DNA of 12,486 bases from DASUPK01 sp036377415 (lineage in GTDB: Bacteria; Actinomycetota; Thermoleophilia; Solirubrobacterales; 70-9), in the NCBI GenBank assembly GCA_036377415.1, contig DASUYK010000136.1, forward strand, positions 1 through 12,486. The letters run 5' to 3'. Under the pieces are notes generated by a model, which was not told where the DNA came from, did not search any database, and saw only the letters and a list, made by a program, of their open reading frames with translations. Position 1 is the first letter of the stretch. Each line of letters begins with the position of its first letter. The position numbers and the translations under genes are program-made. Below are positions 1-6,354 of the stretch, piece by piece.

Positions 1-333
1 ATCGGAGGTCGAGACCTGCCAATCCTCGATGCCCTTGAACTGCCAGCCGAACGCGAGCTTTTCGGCTTCACGCGTCGGCGTAGTTGAAGGGGATGGCTGC
101 CAGCTGACGGGATCGAAGTTGTTCCAGTCGATAGCTCCGGGCGGGTCGGCGGTAACCAAAGGAGGATTGTCGGCGAGGTTCCCGTCGTCGTCCTCGAACC
201 CGGAAGCGATGCCCACGGGCCCCGCGGAGCTGGTAATGGCGAACAACAGTCCCAGGAGCGCGGCGACGGACAACGACGCCAACAAGGCGCGCTTGCGCCC
301 TCGGCCTGATGGGCCAAGAATTCGTTCCTTCAT
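1..333 (-). CDS. Secreted protein of unknown function, N-terminal part (cut by window edge)
   Basis: An open frame of 111 codons starts at the ATG at 333 and runs off the left edge. The N-terminus is a signal peptide: a basic stretch (RGRKR, residues 11-15), a hydrophobic core (residues 16-33) and a small-residue region near 34-44 where cleavage is plausible. The mature part begins SGFEDDDGNL (44-53) and continues with an aromatic IDWNNFDPVSW segment (69-78) and GWQFKGIEDWQ (96-106). I recall similar 'GFEDDDGNL ... DWN.F' starts in large exported actinobacterial proteins of unknown function, but this is from memory. A strong SD (AGGGGAGG) lies 6 bases before the ATG, which fixes the start and differs from the leaderless genes elsewhere here. 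It has its own upstream promoter and faces away from the rest of the window. Confidence 0.75.
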   Translation of the reverse strand, partial: MKERILGPSGRGRKRALLASLSVAALLGLLFAITSSAGPVGIASGFEDDDGNLADNPPLVTADPPGAIDWNNFDPVSWQPSPSTTPTREAEKLAFGWQFKGIEDWQVSTSD

Positions 334-340
334 CTGGAAC

Positions 341-363
341 CTCCCCTACTTGTCGCGAGGGAG
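341..363 (-). promoter_or_regulatory. SD and possible SD-masking hairpin before the secreted protein
   Basis: In the mRNA the arm CTCCCT (363-358) can pair with AGGGGAG (347-341), with one bulged base and a loop of about 10. The 3' arm contains most of the SD (AGGGGAGG, 347-340). The fold would hide the ribosome binding site, so translation might depend on its opening. The stem is short, so this is a suggestion only. Confidence 0.35.
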
Positions 364-483
364 CGGCCTAGAGGCTGTCGTACCCGGTCCGCTCGTCCCC
401 TTACCGACCTGGAGGGTCTCGACTTTTCTGTCCGTCGAAGTCCAGCTCCCAATCGGCCGCATTATGCGATCTCTTACAAGCGC

Positions 484-513
484 ACCCTATGCGTGCTCCG
501 TTCGTTGTGTCAA
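484..513 (-). promoter_or_regulatory. Sigma-70-like promoter for the secreted protein
   Basis: On the - strand TTGACA (513-508, a perfect -35) is followed after 18 bases by TAGGGT (489-484, a TANNNT -10). An A/T-rich patch just upstream (about 515-535) could act as an UP element. Transcription would start near 477, giving a leader of about 145 bases to the ATG at 333. It is the best two-element promoter in the window. Confidence 0.6.
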
Positions 514-582
514 TTGCGCATTTTGGGTAAAGATTTCTTGGCATACCCCCCTTCTTGACCGCGCGGATCGGCTAGCACGCGG

Positions 583-604
583 CAGCCCCCTCGCGAGGAA
601 GCTG
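583..604 (-). terminator. Hairpin after the hydrolase operon, possible terminator
   Basis: The 22-base segment folds as - strand RNA into a 9-pair stem (CAGC at the base, two G-U pairs, then CCT/AGG) with a CGCG loop. On the + strand the two wobble pairs become mismatches, so the structure favours the - strand transcript. It starts about 80 bases past the hydrolase stop. No U-tract follows, so it is not a classic intrinsic terminator. Confidence 0.35.
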
Positions 605-684
605 GGGATCAAGGCGGGCCACCGCGGCGCCTTCCCCTCCGCCCCTGCTCGGTTCCCCCAGGTGATCGGAGAGCTGAAGGACCG

Positions 685-1548
685 CTAGACGCGGAGCCGC
701 TGCTGCACCTGGGACTCCTCGAGGAAGTCCGCGATCGTGCGCGAGAGGCGGCCGCCCTGCCAGGCGAGGGGGCTCTGTCCGCGCTCCTCGCTGATCAGCC
801 GGCCCCGGGAAAGCGCCTCGGCCCAGGCCTCCGCGATCGAGTAGGGGTGGCCCGGATCGGCCTCGTCGTGGCTGGCGACCACCAGGGCCGGCAGGTCGAG
901 CGTCCGGAGCTCGTCGATCCCGTCGAAGGCGATGGAGCGAGGTACCCGCCGGAGGGCCTCGGCGACCGCCTCGGGACGGCGGTGGCGCTCCATCCTATCC
1001 CGCGTGATCCGCAGGGCGGTCTCCCTCCACTCCGGGGCGACCTCGAGATCGGCCTCGTAGGCGTCCATGAAGCCGTCCACCCCGCCCCCGTCGAGGGCGT
1101 CGGCGAGCCGATCCCAGTGCGCGAGGACCTCGTCCGCAGTCGGCAGGCCGAGCGCCGCGGGATTGACCAGGATGAGCGCGGCGACCTCGTCGGCGTGATC
1201 CAGCGCATGGTTCATGGCCGTGTGGCCGCCCATCGAGTGGCCGCACAGGATCGGCCGCTCGCCGCGGCAGCGCTCCCCGAGAACGGAGCGCAGGTCGCCC
1301 GCGAGCGCCTCGTAGCCGTAGCCGCCCGACTCCGCCGGCGAGGACTCGCCGTGCCCGCGGGCGTCATAGGAGATCAGCCGGTATCCGCGGCGGGCGAGGG
1401 CGAGCGATCCGTGCAGGACGTAGCGCCGCGTCGCGGTCAGGCCGTGCAGGAGAACGACTGGTGGCCCCTCCCCCACCTCCTCGCCGGAGAGCCGGGTGCC
1501 GTCTGAGGCGACCTCGAACGGTCTCGGATCCAGCGGCTCGCTGCCCAC
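685..1548 (-). CDS. Alpha/beta hydrolase fold protein, catalytic His position is Gln
   Basis: A 287-residue cytoplasmic protein with the usual layout of single-domain alpha/beta hydrolases. LLHG (33-36) is the oxyanion strand-turn, DARGHG (62-67) the next conserved loop, GHSMGG (103-108) the nucleophile elbow with Ser105, and DEADP (228-232) the acid loop with Asp231 as likely acid. The motif that normally reads GHSP near the C-terminus reads GQSPLAW here: residue 258 is Gln (CAG at 775-777), so the catalytic His is missing. It may be a weak or non-hydrolytic member, or belong to a subfamily with another base; the substrate cannot be told. The start is GTG, 3 bases after the peroxiredoxin stop, without a strong SD, so it is probably translated by coupling as last gene of the operon. 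Confidence 0.85.
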   Translation of the reverse strand: MGSEPLDPRPFEVASDGTRLSGEEVGEGPPVVLLHGLTATRRYVLHGSLALARRGYRLISYDARGHGESSPAESGGYGYEALAGDLRSVLGERCRGERPILCGHSMGGHTAMNHALDHADEVAALILVNPAALGLPTADEVLAHWDRLADALDGGGVDGFMDAYEADLEVAPEWRETALRITRDRMERHRRPEAVAEALRRVPRSIAFDGIDELRTLDLPALVVASHDEADPGHPYSIAEAWAEALSRGRLISEERGQSPLAWQGGRLSRTIADFLEESQVQQRLRV

Positions 1549-1551
1549 GGT

Positions 1552-2007
1552 TTACTCGAGTTCCGCGACGGCGCGCTCCAGGTCGCCGACGTCCTGGTAG
1601 CGAAGACCGAACAGGGCGACATGGCGGTGGCGGACGACGCACCCCCCATCCACCAGGAACACCGCGCGCCGGGTGAACCCGCCCGGCCCGATCACGCCGT
1701 AGGACCGGGCGACCCGCTTGTCCGGATCCGACGCCAGCGGCACGGTCAGTCCGTGATGGGCGGCAAACCGCTCGTGTGATTCCACCGACTGCGGCGAGAT
1801 CCCGAGCATGGGAACACCGAGTGACTCGATCCGGTCACCGTCGTCGCGGTAGGAGCAGAACTGTCTCGTGCAGACGGAGGTGAAGTCGTGCGGATAGAAC
1901 GCGATGATCACCCCGCTCCCCCCGTAGTCGGCGAGTCGGTAGGTGCGCTCGCCCGTGCCGTCGAGCTCGAAGTCCGGGGCCGACTCCCCAACTCGTACGC
2001 GGCTCAT
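1552..2007 (-). CDS. Peroxiredoxin, BCP/AhpC-TSA type
   Basis: A 151-residue thiol peroxidase, close to the usual length of bacterioferritin-comigratory (BCP/PrxQ) proteins, which reduce hydrogen peroxide and organic hydroperoxides with electrons from thioredoxin. The active-site motif is FYPHDFTSVCT (37-47): Pro39, Thr43 and the peroxidatic Cys46. Cys51, five residues on, matches the resolving cysteine of BCP proteins with an intramolecular disulfide. Arg114 in RRAVFLVD is the conserved catalytic arginine. The N-terminus (VGESAPDFEL) is typical and there is no signal peptide, so it acts in the cytoplasm. The ATG overlaps the cyclophilin stop (ATGA, 2007-2004), implying translational coupling. 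A third cysteine (Cys123) lies outside the motif. Confidence 0.92.
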   Translation of the reverse strand: MSRVRVGESAPDFELDGTGERTYRLADYGGSGVIIAFYPHDFTSVCTRQFCSYRDDGDRIESLGVPMLGISPQSVESHERFAAHHGLTVPLASDPDKRVARSYGVIGPGGFTRRAVFLVDGGCVVRHRHVALFGLRYQDVGDLERAVAELE

Positions 2008-2657
2008 CGCCCGCCCTCGATCGTGATCCGGCTGATCAGGACCGGCTCCCTAGGTCTGCCCTCGGGGGTGCCGAGCTCCTCGATCCGGTCGACGACGTCC
2101 ATCCCGCTCGTCACCCGCCCGATCAGCGCGTAGTCCGGCGTCAGCCCGGCGTCCGGCTGGGTTACGACGAAGAACTGGCTTCCCGAACGGCCCGGTGGCT
2201 CGGCGGCAGTCTTCGCCATCGCGACGATGCCGCGCAGGTAGGAGAGGTTTCCCGGCGGCTCCTCGTCGACGAAGTACCCGGGGCCACCCGTGCCGCTTCC
2301 GGTCGGGTCGCCGCCCTGAATCACGAACCCGGGCACGATGCGGTGGAAGACGGTGTCGGTGTATACGCCCTGCCTCGCGAGATACGCGAACGAGGACGTC
2401 GTCCGCGGCGCCCGGTCGGTGTCGAGGTCGATCCGGAAGACCCCGCAGCTCGTCTCGACCACCGCCGTCGCCGGGCCCTGCAGGCTCTCGTCGGGCGCAT
2501 TCAGCTCGACCTGCCTCGGGGCCGGTGCGGAGACCTCGCTGCATCCGGCGGGCAGGTCCGCCGAGGTCTCATCGTCCTCCCCCCCGCCGCAGCCGATCAG
2601 CAGCGCCGCTGCGAGCGAGGCGGCAATCGCTGTTCGCCCCGGGCTCAAGTCCGCCAA
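2004..2657 (-). CDS. Cyclophilin-type peptidyl-prolyl isomerase, lipoprotein
   Basis: The N-terminus is a lipoprotein signal: hydrophobic stretch (residues 10-21) ending in LIGC, with Cys23 as the lipidated residue and a Gly/acidic linker after it. The protein should sit on the outer face of the membrane. Residues from about 60 to the end form a cyclophilin domain: FHRIVPGFVIQGGD (104-117) carries the catalytic Arg106, Phe111 and Gln114, and GSQFFV (159-164) is the conserved core strand. It would catalyse proline isomerisation during folding of exported proteins. It is first in an operon with peroxiredoxin and hydrolase. The start is uncertain: TTG at 2657 gives 217 residues, while TTG at 2648 (three codons later) fits a TAGGCT box 8 bases upstream and may be the true leaderless start. 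Confidence 0.88.
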   Translation of the reverse strand: MADLSPGRTAIAASLAAALLIGCGGGEDDETSADLPAGCSEVSAPAPRQVELNAPDESLQGPATAVVETSCGVFRIDLDTDRAPRTTSSFAYLARQGVYTDTVFHRIVPGFVIQGGDPTGSGTGGPGYFVDEEPPGNLSYLRGIVAMAKTAAEPPGRSGSQFFVVTQPDAGLTPDYALIGRVTSGMDVVDRIEELGTPEGRPREPVLISRITIEGGR

Positions 2658-2662
2658 GCCTA
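2657..2662 (-). promoter_or_regulatory. Putative -10 box TAGGCT for the cyclophilin operon
   Basis: TAGGCT on the - strand lies 8 bases before the TTG at 2648. If it is the -10, the mRNA begins at or near that TTG. There is no SD and no good -35, and TTG is an unusual leaderless start, so this is the weaker end of the set. Confidence 0.35.
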
Positions 2663-2677
2663 CTGGCGTCGGGTGCG

Positions 2678-3313
2678 ATGATCGGCTCCGTGTCCGGCAA
2701 GCGTCTGATCGGGCGAGCCGTGAGCTGGCTGATCACCCGGGTGCCCGCCAGCTGGCCGCTCCTGCGAGGCCCGACGCGGTCGTTCTTCGATCGCCGAGCG
2801 CGCGACTGGGCGGAGACAACGACCGCCGGGTCCCCCACTCACCTTGCGCCGCTGGCCGCGGCCCTCGTTCGCGTGCCCCGCGAGCCGGAGCGTGCACTCG
2901 AGGTCGGTACAGGGCTCGGGGACGGCGCCCTGCTGATCGCCCGCGAGTTCCCACACGCGCGTGTGCGCGGAATCGACATCTCGGAGGAGATGATCCGACG
3001 GGCGCGGGCGAGGATCGGTCTGGATCCGGAGGGGCGGGTCGCCTTCCGAGTGGCGGATGGTGCGGCTCTCCCCTACGACGACGACTCCTTCGACCTCGTC
3101 GCGCACCTGAACACGCCACCGTTCTTCGCCGAGGTCGCCCGCGTGCTCCGGCCCGGCGGCTTCGCCGTGCTCGCTTCGAGCTGGGGACCCGCGACGCCGT
3201 TCCACACCCCCGATGCCGTGCTCAGGCGGGGCTTCCGAAGGGTGGGTCTGGAGCCGATCGAGACGGGCGCGGCGGCGGAGGGCACGTACTTCGTCGCCCG
3301 CCTGCCCGCATAG
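2678..3313 (+). CDS. SAM-dependent methyltransferase, class I (UbiE/Methyltransf_11-like)
   Basis: A 211-residue protein. After about 50 basic, partly hydrophobic residues (KRLIGRAVSWLITRVP, then FFDRRARDWAE) comes a class I Rossmann domain: motif I LEVGTGLGDGA (74-84), the acidic end of strand 2 in GIDIS (98-102), DGAALPYDDDSFDLV (127-141), and VLRPGG (156-161). These are the SAM-binding signatures of Methyltransf_11 proteins; the acceptor is unknown. The lipid-kinase neighbour and the amphipathic N-terminus hint at a lipid or quinone substrate, which is inference. The ATG at 2678 is 20 bases from the divergent cyclophilin start and has no clear SD. Its TAG stop is in the same frame as the next gene (see that entry). 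Confidence 0.85.
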   Translation: MIGSVSGKRLIGRAVSWLITRVPASWPLLRGPTRSFFDRRARDWAETTTAGSPTHLAPLAAALVRVPREPERALEVGTGLGDGALLIAREFPHARVRGIDISEEMIRRARARIGLDPEGRVAFRVADGAALPYDDDSFDLVAHLNTPPFFAEVARVLRPGGFAVLASSWGPATPFHTPDAVLRRGFRRVGLEPIETGAAAEGTYFVARLPA

Positions 3314-3316
3314 AGT
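3311..3316 (+). promoter_or_regulatory. Putative -10 box TAGAGT overlapping the methyltransferase stop
   Basis: TAGAGT begins with the TAG stop codon of the methyltransferase and lies 6 bases before ATC at 3323, the proposed first codon of the lipid kinase-like gene. Spacing and sequence match the TANNNT boxes of murT, lemA, dut, hflX and dapF. No -35 is evident. Confidence 0.4.
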
Positions 3317-3322
3317 CACCCG

Positions 3323-4216
3323 ATCGGCGCCGACCGCACCCATCTGATCCTGGTCAACCCGCACGCGGCGGGGGGCCGGACGCTGAAGCTGCTCCCCGAG
3401 GTCGAGCGAGAGCTCGAGCGTCGCGCGATCCCCCACCGGATAATTCGGACCAGGAGCCTCGAGCATGGGGTGAGCGAGGCCCGGCGCGCGGTGGAGGTGG
3501 GCGAGATCCCCGTGGTGATGAGCGGCGACGGCCTGATCGGGCAGATCGGCGGTGCCCTCGCGAACAGCGGGTCGCCGCTGGGGATCATCCCGGGCGGTCG
3601 CGGCAACGACCTCGCCAGGGTGCTCGGGATCCCTTCGGAACCGGCCGGATCCGTGGCGACGCTGGCGGAGGGGCACGTGCGCGAGATAGACGTCGGCGAG
3701 GCGAATGGCCGGCGGTTCCTCGGGATCGCCTCCTGCGGGTTCGACTCCGACGCCAACCGGATCGCGAACGAGGCGAGGCTGATTCGCGGCAACCTGGTGT
3801 ACGCGTACGCGGCGCTGCGAGCCCTCGCCGCCTGGAGCCACGCCCGATTCACGATCACCCTGGACGGCTCGCGGACGATCGAGCTGGTCGGCTACTCGGT
3901 GGTCGTCGCGAACAGCAGGGCCTACGGCGGCGGGATGTTCATCGCGCCGGATGCGGAGCTCGACGACGGCAAGTTCGACGTCGTCCTCACCGGAGAGGCG
4001 GGCAAACTCCGCTTCCTCGCCAGTCTGCCGAAGGTGTTCAAGGGCGCGCATGTCGAGAACGAGGAGGTCCAAGTTCTTCGCGCCTCCGAGGTGGAGGTCG
4101 AGGCCGATCGGGACTTCGCCGTCTACGCGGACGGGGACCACCTCACCGACCTGCCGGCGCGACTCGGAACGCTGAAGCGTGCGCTCCGGGTGATCGCCCC
4201 GCCGCCGTCCGCCTAA
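3323..4216 (+). CDS. Diacylglycerol/lipid kinase family protein (DAGK catalytic domain, YegS/DgkB-like), non-canonical start
   Basis: About 297 residues if it begins at ATC 3323; this family is usually about 300. The domain shows LILVNPHAAGG (8-18), SGDGLIGQIGG (67-77, where the family has GGDGT..E) and GIIPGGRGNDLAR (87-99, matching the G.G.ND.AR loop), then a C-terminal beta-rich part with YGGGMFIAPDAELDDG and VYADGD. The family phosphorylates diacylglycerol or related lipids at the inner membrane face using ATP. Thr-to-Leu and Glu-to-Gln changes in the GGDGT motif make the substrate uncertain. There is no ATG, GTG or TTG between the preceding stop (3311-3313) and the VNP motif. The first GTG (3470) would delete that conserved motif, so ATC at 3323 (or CTG at 3344/3350) or readthrough of the TAG must be considered. 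It ends 12 bases before murT. Confidence 0.8.
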   Translation: MGADRTHLILVNPHAAGGRTLKLLPEVERELERRAIPHRIIRTRSLEHGVSEARRAVEVGEIPVVMSGDGLIGQIGGALANSGSPLGIIPGGRGNDLARVLGIPSEPAGSVATLAEGHVREIDVGEANGRRFLGIASCGFDSDANRIANEARLIRGNLVYAYAALRALAAWSHARFTITLDGSRTIELVGYSVVVANSRAYGGGMFIAPDAELDDGKFDVVLTGEAGKLRFLASLPKVFKGAHVENEEVQVLRASEVEVEADRDFAVYADGDHLTDLPARLGTLKRALRVIAPPPSA

Positions 4217-4219
4217 CCT
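4214..4219 (+). promoter_or_regulatory. murT: Putative -10 box TAACCT before murT
   Basis: TAACCT includes the TAA stop of the lipid kinase gene and lies 9 bases before the murT ATG (4229). No SD precedes murT, so a leaderless mRNA from this box is plausible. No -35 is clear. Confidence 0.4.
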
Positions 4220-4228
4220 GCCCGCACG

Positions 4229-5599
4229 ATGAGCGCTTCCTTCGAGGCGAAAGTGAGGCTCGCACGCGCGGTCGGCGGAATCAGCAGACGGAGCGGCCGC
4301 GGCGGCGGCACCACCCTGCCGGGGCGCGTGCTGATCCGTATCGCCCCCGATGCGATCCCGCGCCTCGCTGCTCGGCTGAATCGCGGCTCGATCGTGGTCA
4401 GCTCGACCAACGGCAAGACCACCACTGCCGGGATGATCGCCGCGATCCTGCGCGCCGACGGCCGCGCCCCGGTACACAACCGGGCGGGCTCGAACATGCA
4501 CTGGGGAGTGGCGACGGCGCTGCTGGAGCAGTCCGGAGACGAGGGGCTGTTCGAGCTCGATGAGGCATGGCTGCCTCGGGTCGCGCCGCAACTCCGTCCC
4601 CGGCTGCTCGTCCTCGGCAACCTGTTTCGCGACCAGCTCGACCGCTACGGCGAGCTGGAGCGGCTCGCGGACGAATGGGCGGTACTCATGGAGCACCTCG
4701 ATTGTGAGCTTGCCCTGAACGCCGACGATCCCCTGATCGCCGATCTCGGTCGCGATCGCGAGCTGAAGCGCCGACCCGGGGTGACCTATTTCGGGATCGA
4801 GGACACGACGCACGCCCTCCCCGAGCTCCAGCACGCTCACGACGCAAAGCACTGCCGCCGGTGCGGGGCCCCCTACTCGTATGAGCGCGCGTTCGTCGGG
4901 CATCTCGGCCACTACTCCTGCCCGAGCTGTGAGGCGGATCGCCCCGCTCCCGACGTGGCCGCCACGGAGATCGCCCTTCACGGGATCTCGGGCTCGCGGG
5001 TCGGGCTCAGGACCCCGGATGGGGACCTCGAGCTCGAGCTCCCGCTCCCCGGCCTCTACAACGTCTACAACGCTCTGGCAGCGGTGACGGCCGGCCTTCG
5101 CTCGGGGGTCCCGCTCGATCGGATCAGGGCGGGAATCGAATCGATGCGCACCGCGTTCGGCCGCGTCGAGACGATCGAGGTGTCCGGTAAGCCGGTCTCG
5201 ATCCTTCTGATCAAGAACCCGGCGGGGGCGAACGAGGTGCTTCGGACGCTCACACTCGAAGCGAGGGACGAGCCCGTCGACCTCTGGATCGCGCTGAACG
5301 ACAGGATCGCGGACGGCCGGGACGTCTCCTGGGTCTGGGACGCGGACTTCGAGCTGCTCGCCAACGGGGTGAGGCGGGTGGTCTGCGCCGGCACCCGCGC
5401 GGCGGAGATGGCCCTCCGCCTCAAGTACGCGGGCTGGCCGACGGATGCGATCGAGGTGATCGATCCGATCGGCGATTCACTCGACGTAGCGGTACGGACC
5501 GCCCCGTCGCGCGTCTTCGCGCTCCCCACCTACACTGCCCTGCTCGAGCTGCGCACGATGCTCGCCCATCGCGGCCTGGCGGCCGATTTCTGGCAATGA
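4229..5599 (+). CDS. murT: Lipid II isoglutaminyl synthase, MurT subunit (Mur ligase-like)
   Basis: A 456-residue MurT, full length for the family. With GatD it converts D-Glu at position 2 of the lipid II stem peptide to D-isoglutamine, using ATP and glutamine-derived ammonia, at the inner face of the membrane. Visible parts: the N-terminal GRGGGTTLPGRV segment (23-34); the ATP loop STNGKTTT (59-66); NRAGSN (84-89); a Cys4 zinc ribbon, CRRC (209-212) and CPSC (231-234), characteristic of MurT; PGLYNVYNALAA (274-285); and the C-terminal DUF1727 region with NDRIADGRDVSWVWDADFE (357-375). In known complexes an Asp from this C-terminal domain completes the GatD catalytic triad. It has no SD and a -10-like box in front, and overlaps the next gene by ATGA (5596-5599). 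Confidence 0.95.
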   Translation: MSASFEAKVRLARAVGGISRRSGRGGGTTLPGRVLIRIAPDAIPRLAARLNRGSIVVSSTNGKTTTAGMIAAILRADGRAPVHNRAGSNMHWGVATALLEQSGDEGLFELDEAWLPRVAPQLRPRLLVLGNLFRDQLDRYGELERLADEWAVLMEHLDCELALNADDPLIADLGRDRELKRRPGVTYFGIEDTTHALPELQHAHDAKHCRRCGAPYSYERAFVGHLGHYSCPSCEADRPAPDVAATEIALHGISGSRVGLRTPDGDLELELPLPGLYNVYNALAAVTAGLRSGVPLDRIRAGIESMRTAFGRVETIEVSGKPVSILLIKNPAGANEVLRTLTLEARDEPVDLWIALNDRIADGRDVSWVWDADFELLANGVRRVVCAGTRAAEMALRLKYAGWPTDAIEVIDPIGDSLDVAVRTAPSRVFALPTYTALLELRTMLAHRGLAADFWQ

Positions 5600-6354
5600 C
5601 GATGGCGCCGCCGGCGATCAACGAGACCGCCCTCTGGCAGGAGGTCGAGTTCGGCGCCTACGGCGCCGACCTTCCGATCTGGACCGAACTCGCCGATGAG
5701 ACCGGCGGGCCGGTTCTGGAGCTGGGGGCGGGGGCCGGCCGGACCGCCCTCCATCTGGCCGGGCACGGACACGAGGTGATCGCGCTCGAGCGCGATCCTG
5801 ACCTGGTCGCAGCGCTGGACCGATCCACGGAGCGCGACGGGACCTCGATCCATGTGTTGGAGGTGGATCTCAGTTCGCCCTCGGAGATCGACGCTCCCGT
5901 GCGGCCCGCCCTCGCGATCGGCCCCCTCCATGTGATCCAACTGATCGACCCCTCCGCTCGAGGAGCGCTTCTCGCCCGGCTGAGCGAACTGATCGGACCG
6001 GGCGGGCGCCTCGCCCTCACCGTGGTCGACGAGGAGAGCATGATGAGCGCGCACCCTTCATCCACCCGGATCCTCCCTGATATGCGCGAGCTCGATGGCT
6101 GGGTGTACTCGAGCGAGCCTCTCTGGATCCAGGTCGCATCCGACGCGCTCACCGTGCGACGGATTCGGGAGCGCGTTTCACCCGCGGGCGCGCTCGATCG
6201 CTCGGTCCACGACGAGACTCTGCAGAGGCTGACACCTGAAGCTCTCGAGCGCGAGGGCGAGCGGGCCGGATTCAAGCCGGCGCCGCGCCGTCGAATCAGC
6301 TACGGGCCGGGCGAAGCCGACTCGCTGCTCGTCCTCCTGGAGGTGCCCGAGTGA
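5596..6354 (+). CDS. Class I SAM-dependent methyltransferase embedded between murT and gatD
   Basis: A 252-residue methyltransferase. Motif I is VLELGAGAGRTALHLA (40-55), strand 2 ends in ALERDPD (63-69), and a post-motif LSELIGPGGRLALTV stretch (129-143) is typical of Methyltransf_25/11 proteins. An N-terminal helix region (WQEVEFGAYGADLPIW, 14-29) resembles small-molecule methyltransferases. The acceptor is unknown. Its ATG overlaps the murT stop (ATGA) and its TGA overlaps the gatD GTG (GTGA), so all three genes should be made together. Because MurT and GatD work as one complex on lipid II, a role in modifying a peptidoglycan precursor or its lipid carrier is a reasonable guess but unproven. 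A passenger gene is the alternative. Confidence 0.85.
   Translation: MTMAPPAINETALWQEVEFGAYGADLPIWTELADETGGPVLELGAGAGRTALHLAGHGHEVIALERDPDLVAALDRSTERDGTSIHVLEVDLSSPSEIDAPVRPALAIGPLHVIQLIDPSARGALLARLSELIGPGGRLALTVVDEESMMSAHPSSTRILPDMRELDGWVYSSEPLWIQVASDALTVRRIRERVSPAGALDRSVHDETLQRLTPEALEREGERAGFKPAPRRRISYGPGEADSLLVLLEVPE
6339..6353 (+). promoter_or_regulatory. gatD: SD deciding the gatD start
   Basis: GGAGG at 6339-6343 lies 7 bases before GTG 6351, inside the end of the methyltransferase gene. It supports the GTG and coupled translation within the operon. Confidence 0.6.

Larger units (their letters stand above)
334..684. other. Gene-free stretch with promoter, long 5' leader and a 3' hairpin
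   Basis: No convincing coding frame lies here on either strand; the open + strand frame crossing it has no recognisable protein and runs antisense to the secreted-protein gene. From right to left it contains a stable hairpin (583-604) just past the hydrolase stop, a more AT-rich patch (about 460-560) holding a TTGACA-type promoter on the - strand, and a leader of roughly 145 bases ending in the SD of the secreted protein. I found no tRNA and could not match the leader to a riboswitch class. Confidence 0.6.

Noticed and set aside
29..688. Long open + strand frame of 219 codons over the left end
   Set aside because: It runs antisense to the signal-peptide gene at 1-333 and across its promoter; its translation shows no domain, and its composition is that of a shadow frame in high-GC DNA.
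2660..4981. 773-codon - strand frame
   Set aside because: It is antisense to the methyltransferase, lipid kinase and murT, all with clear motifs; the Arg/Asp/Val-rich translation is typical of a shadow.
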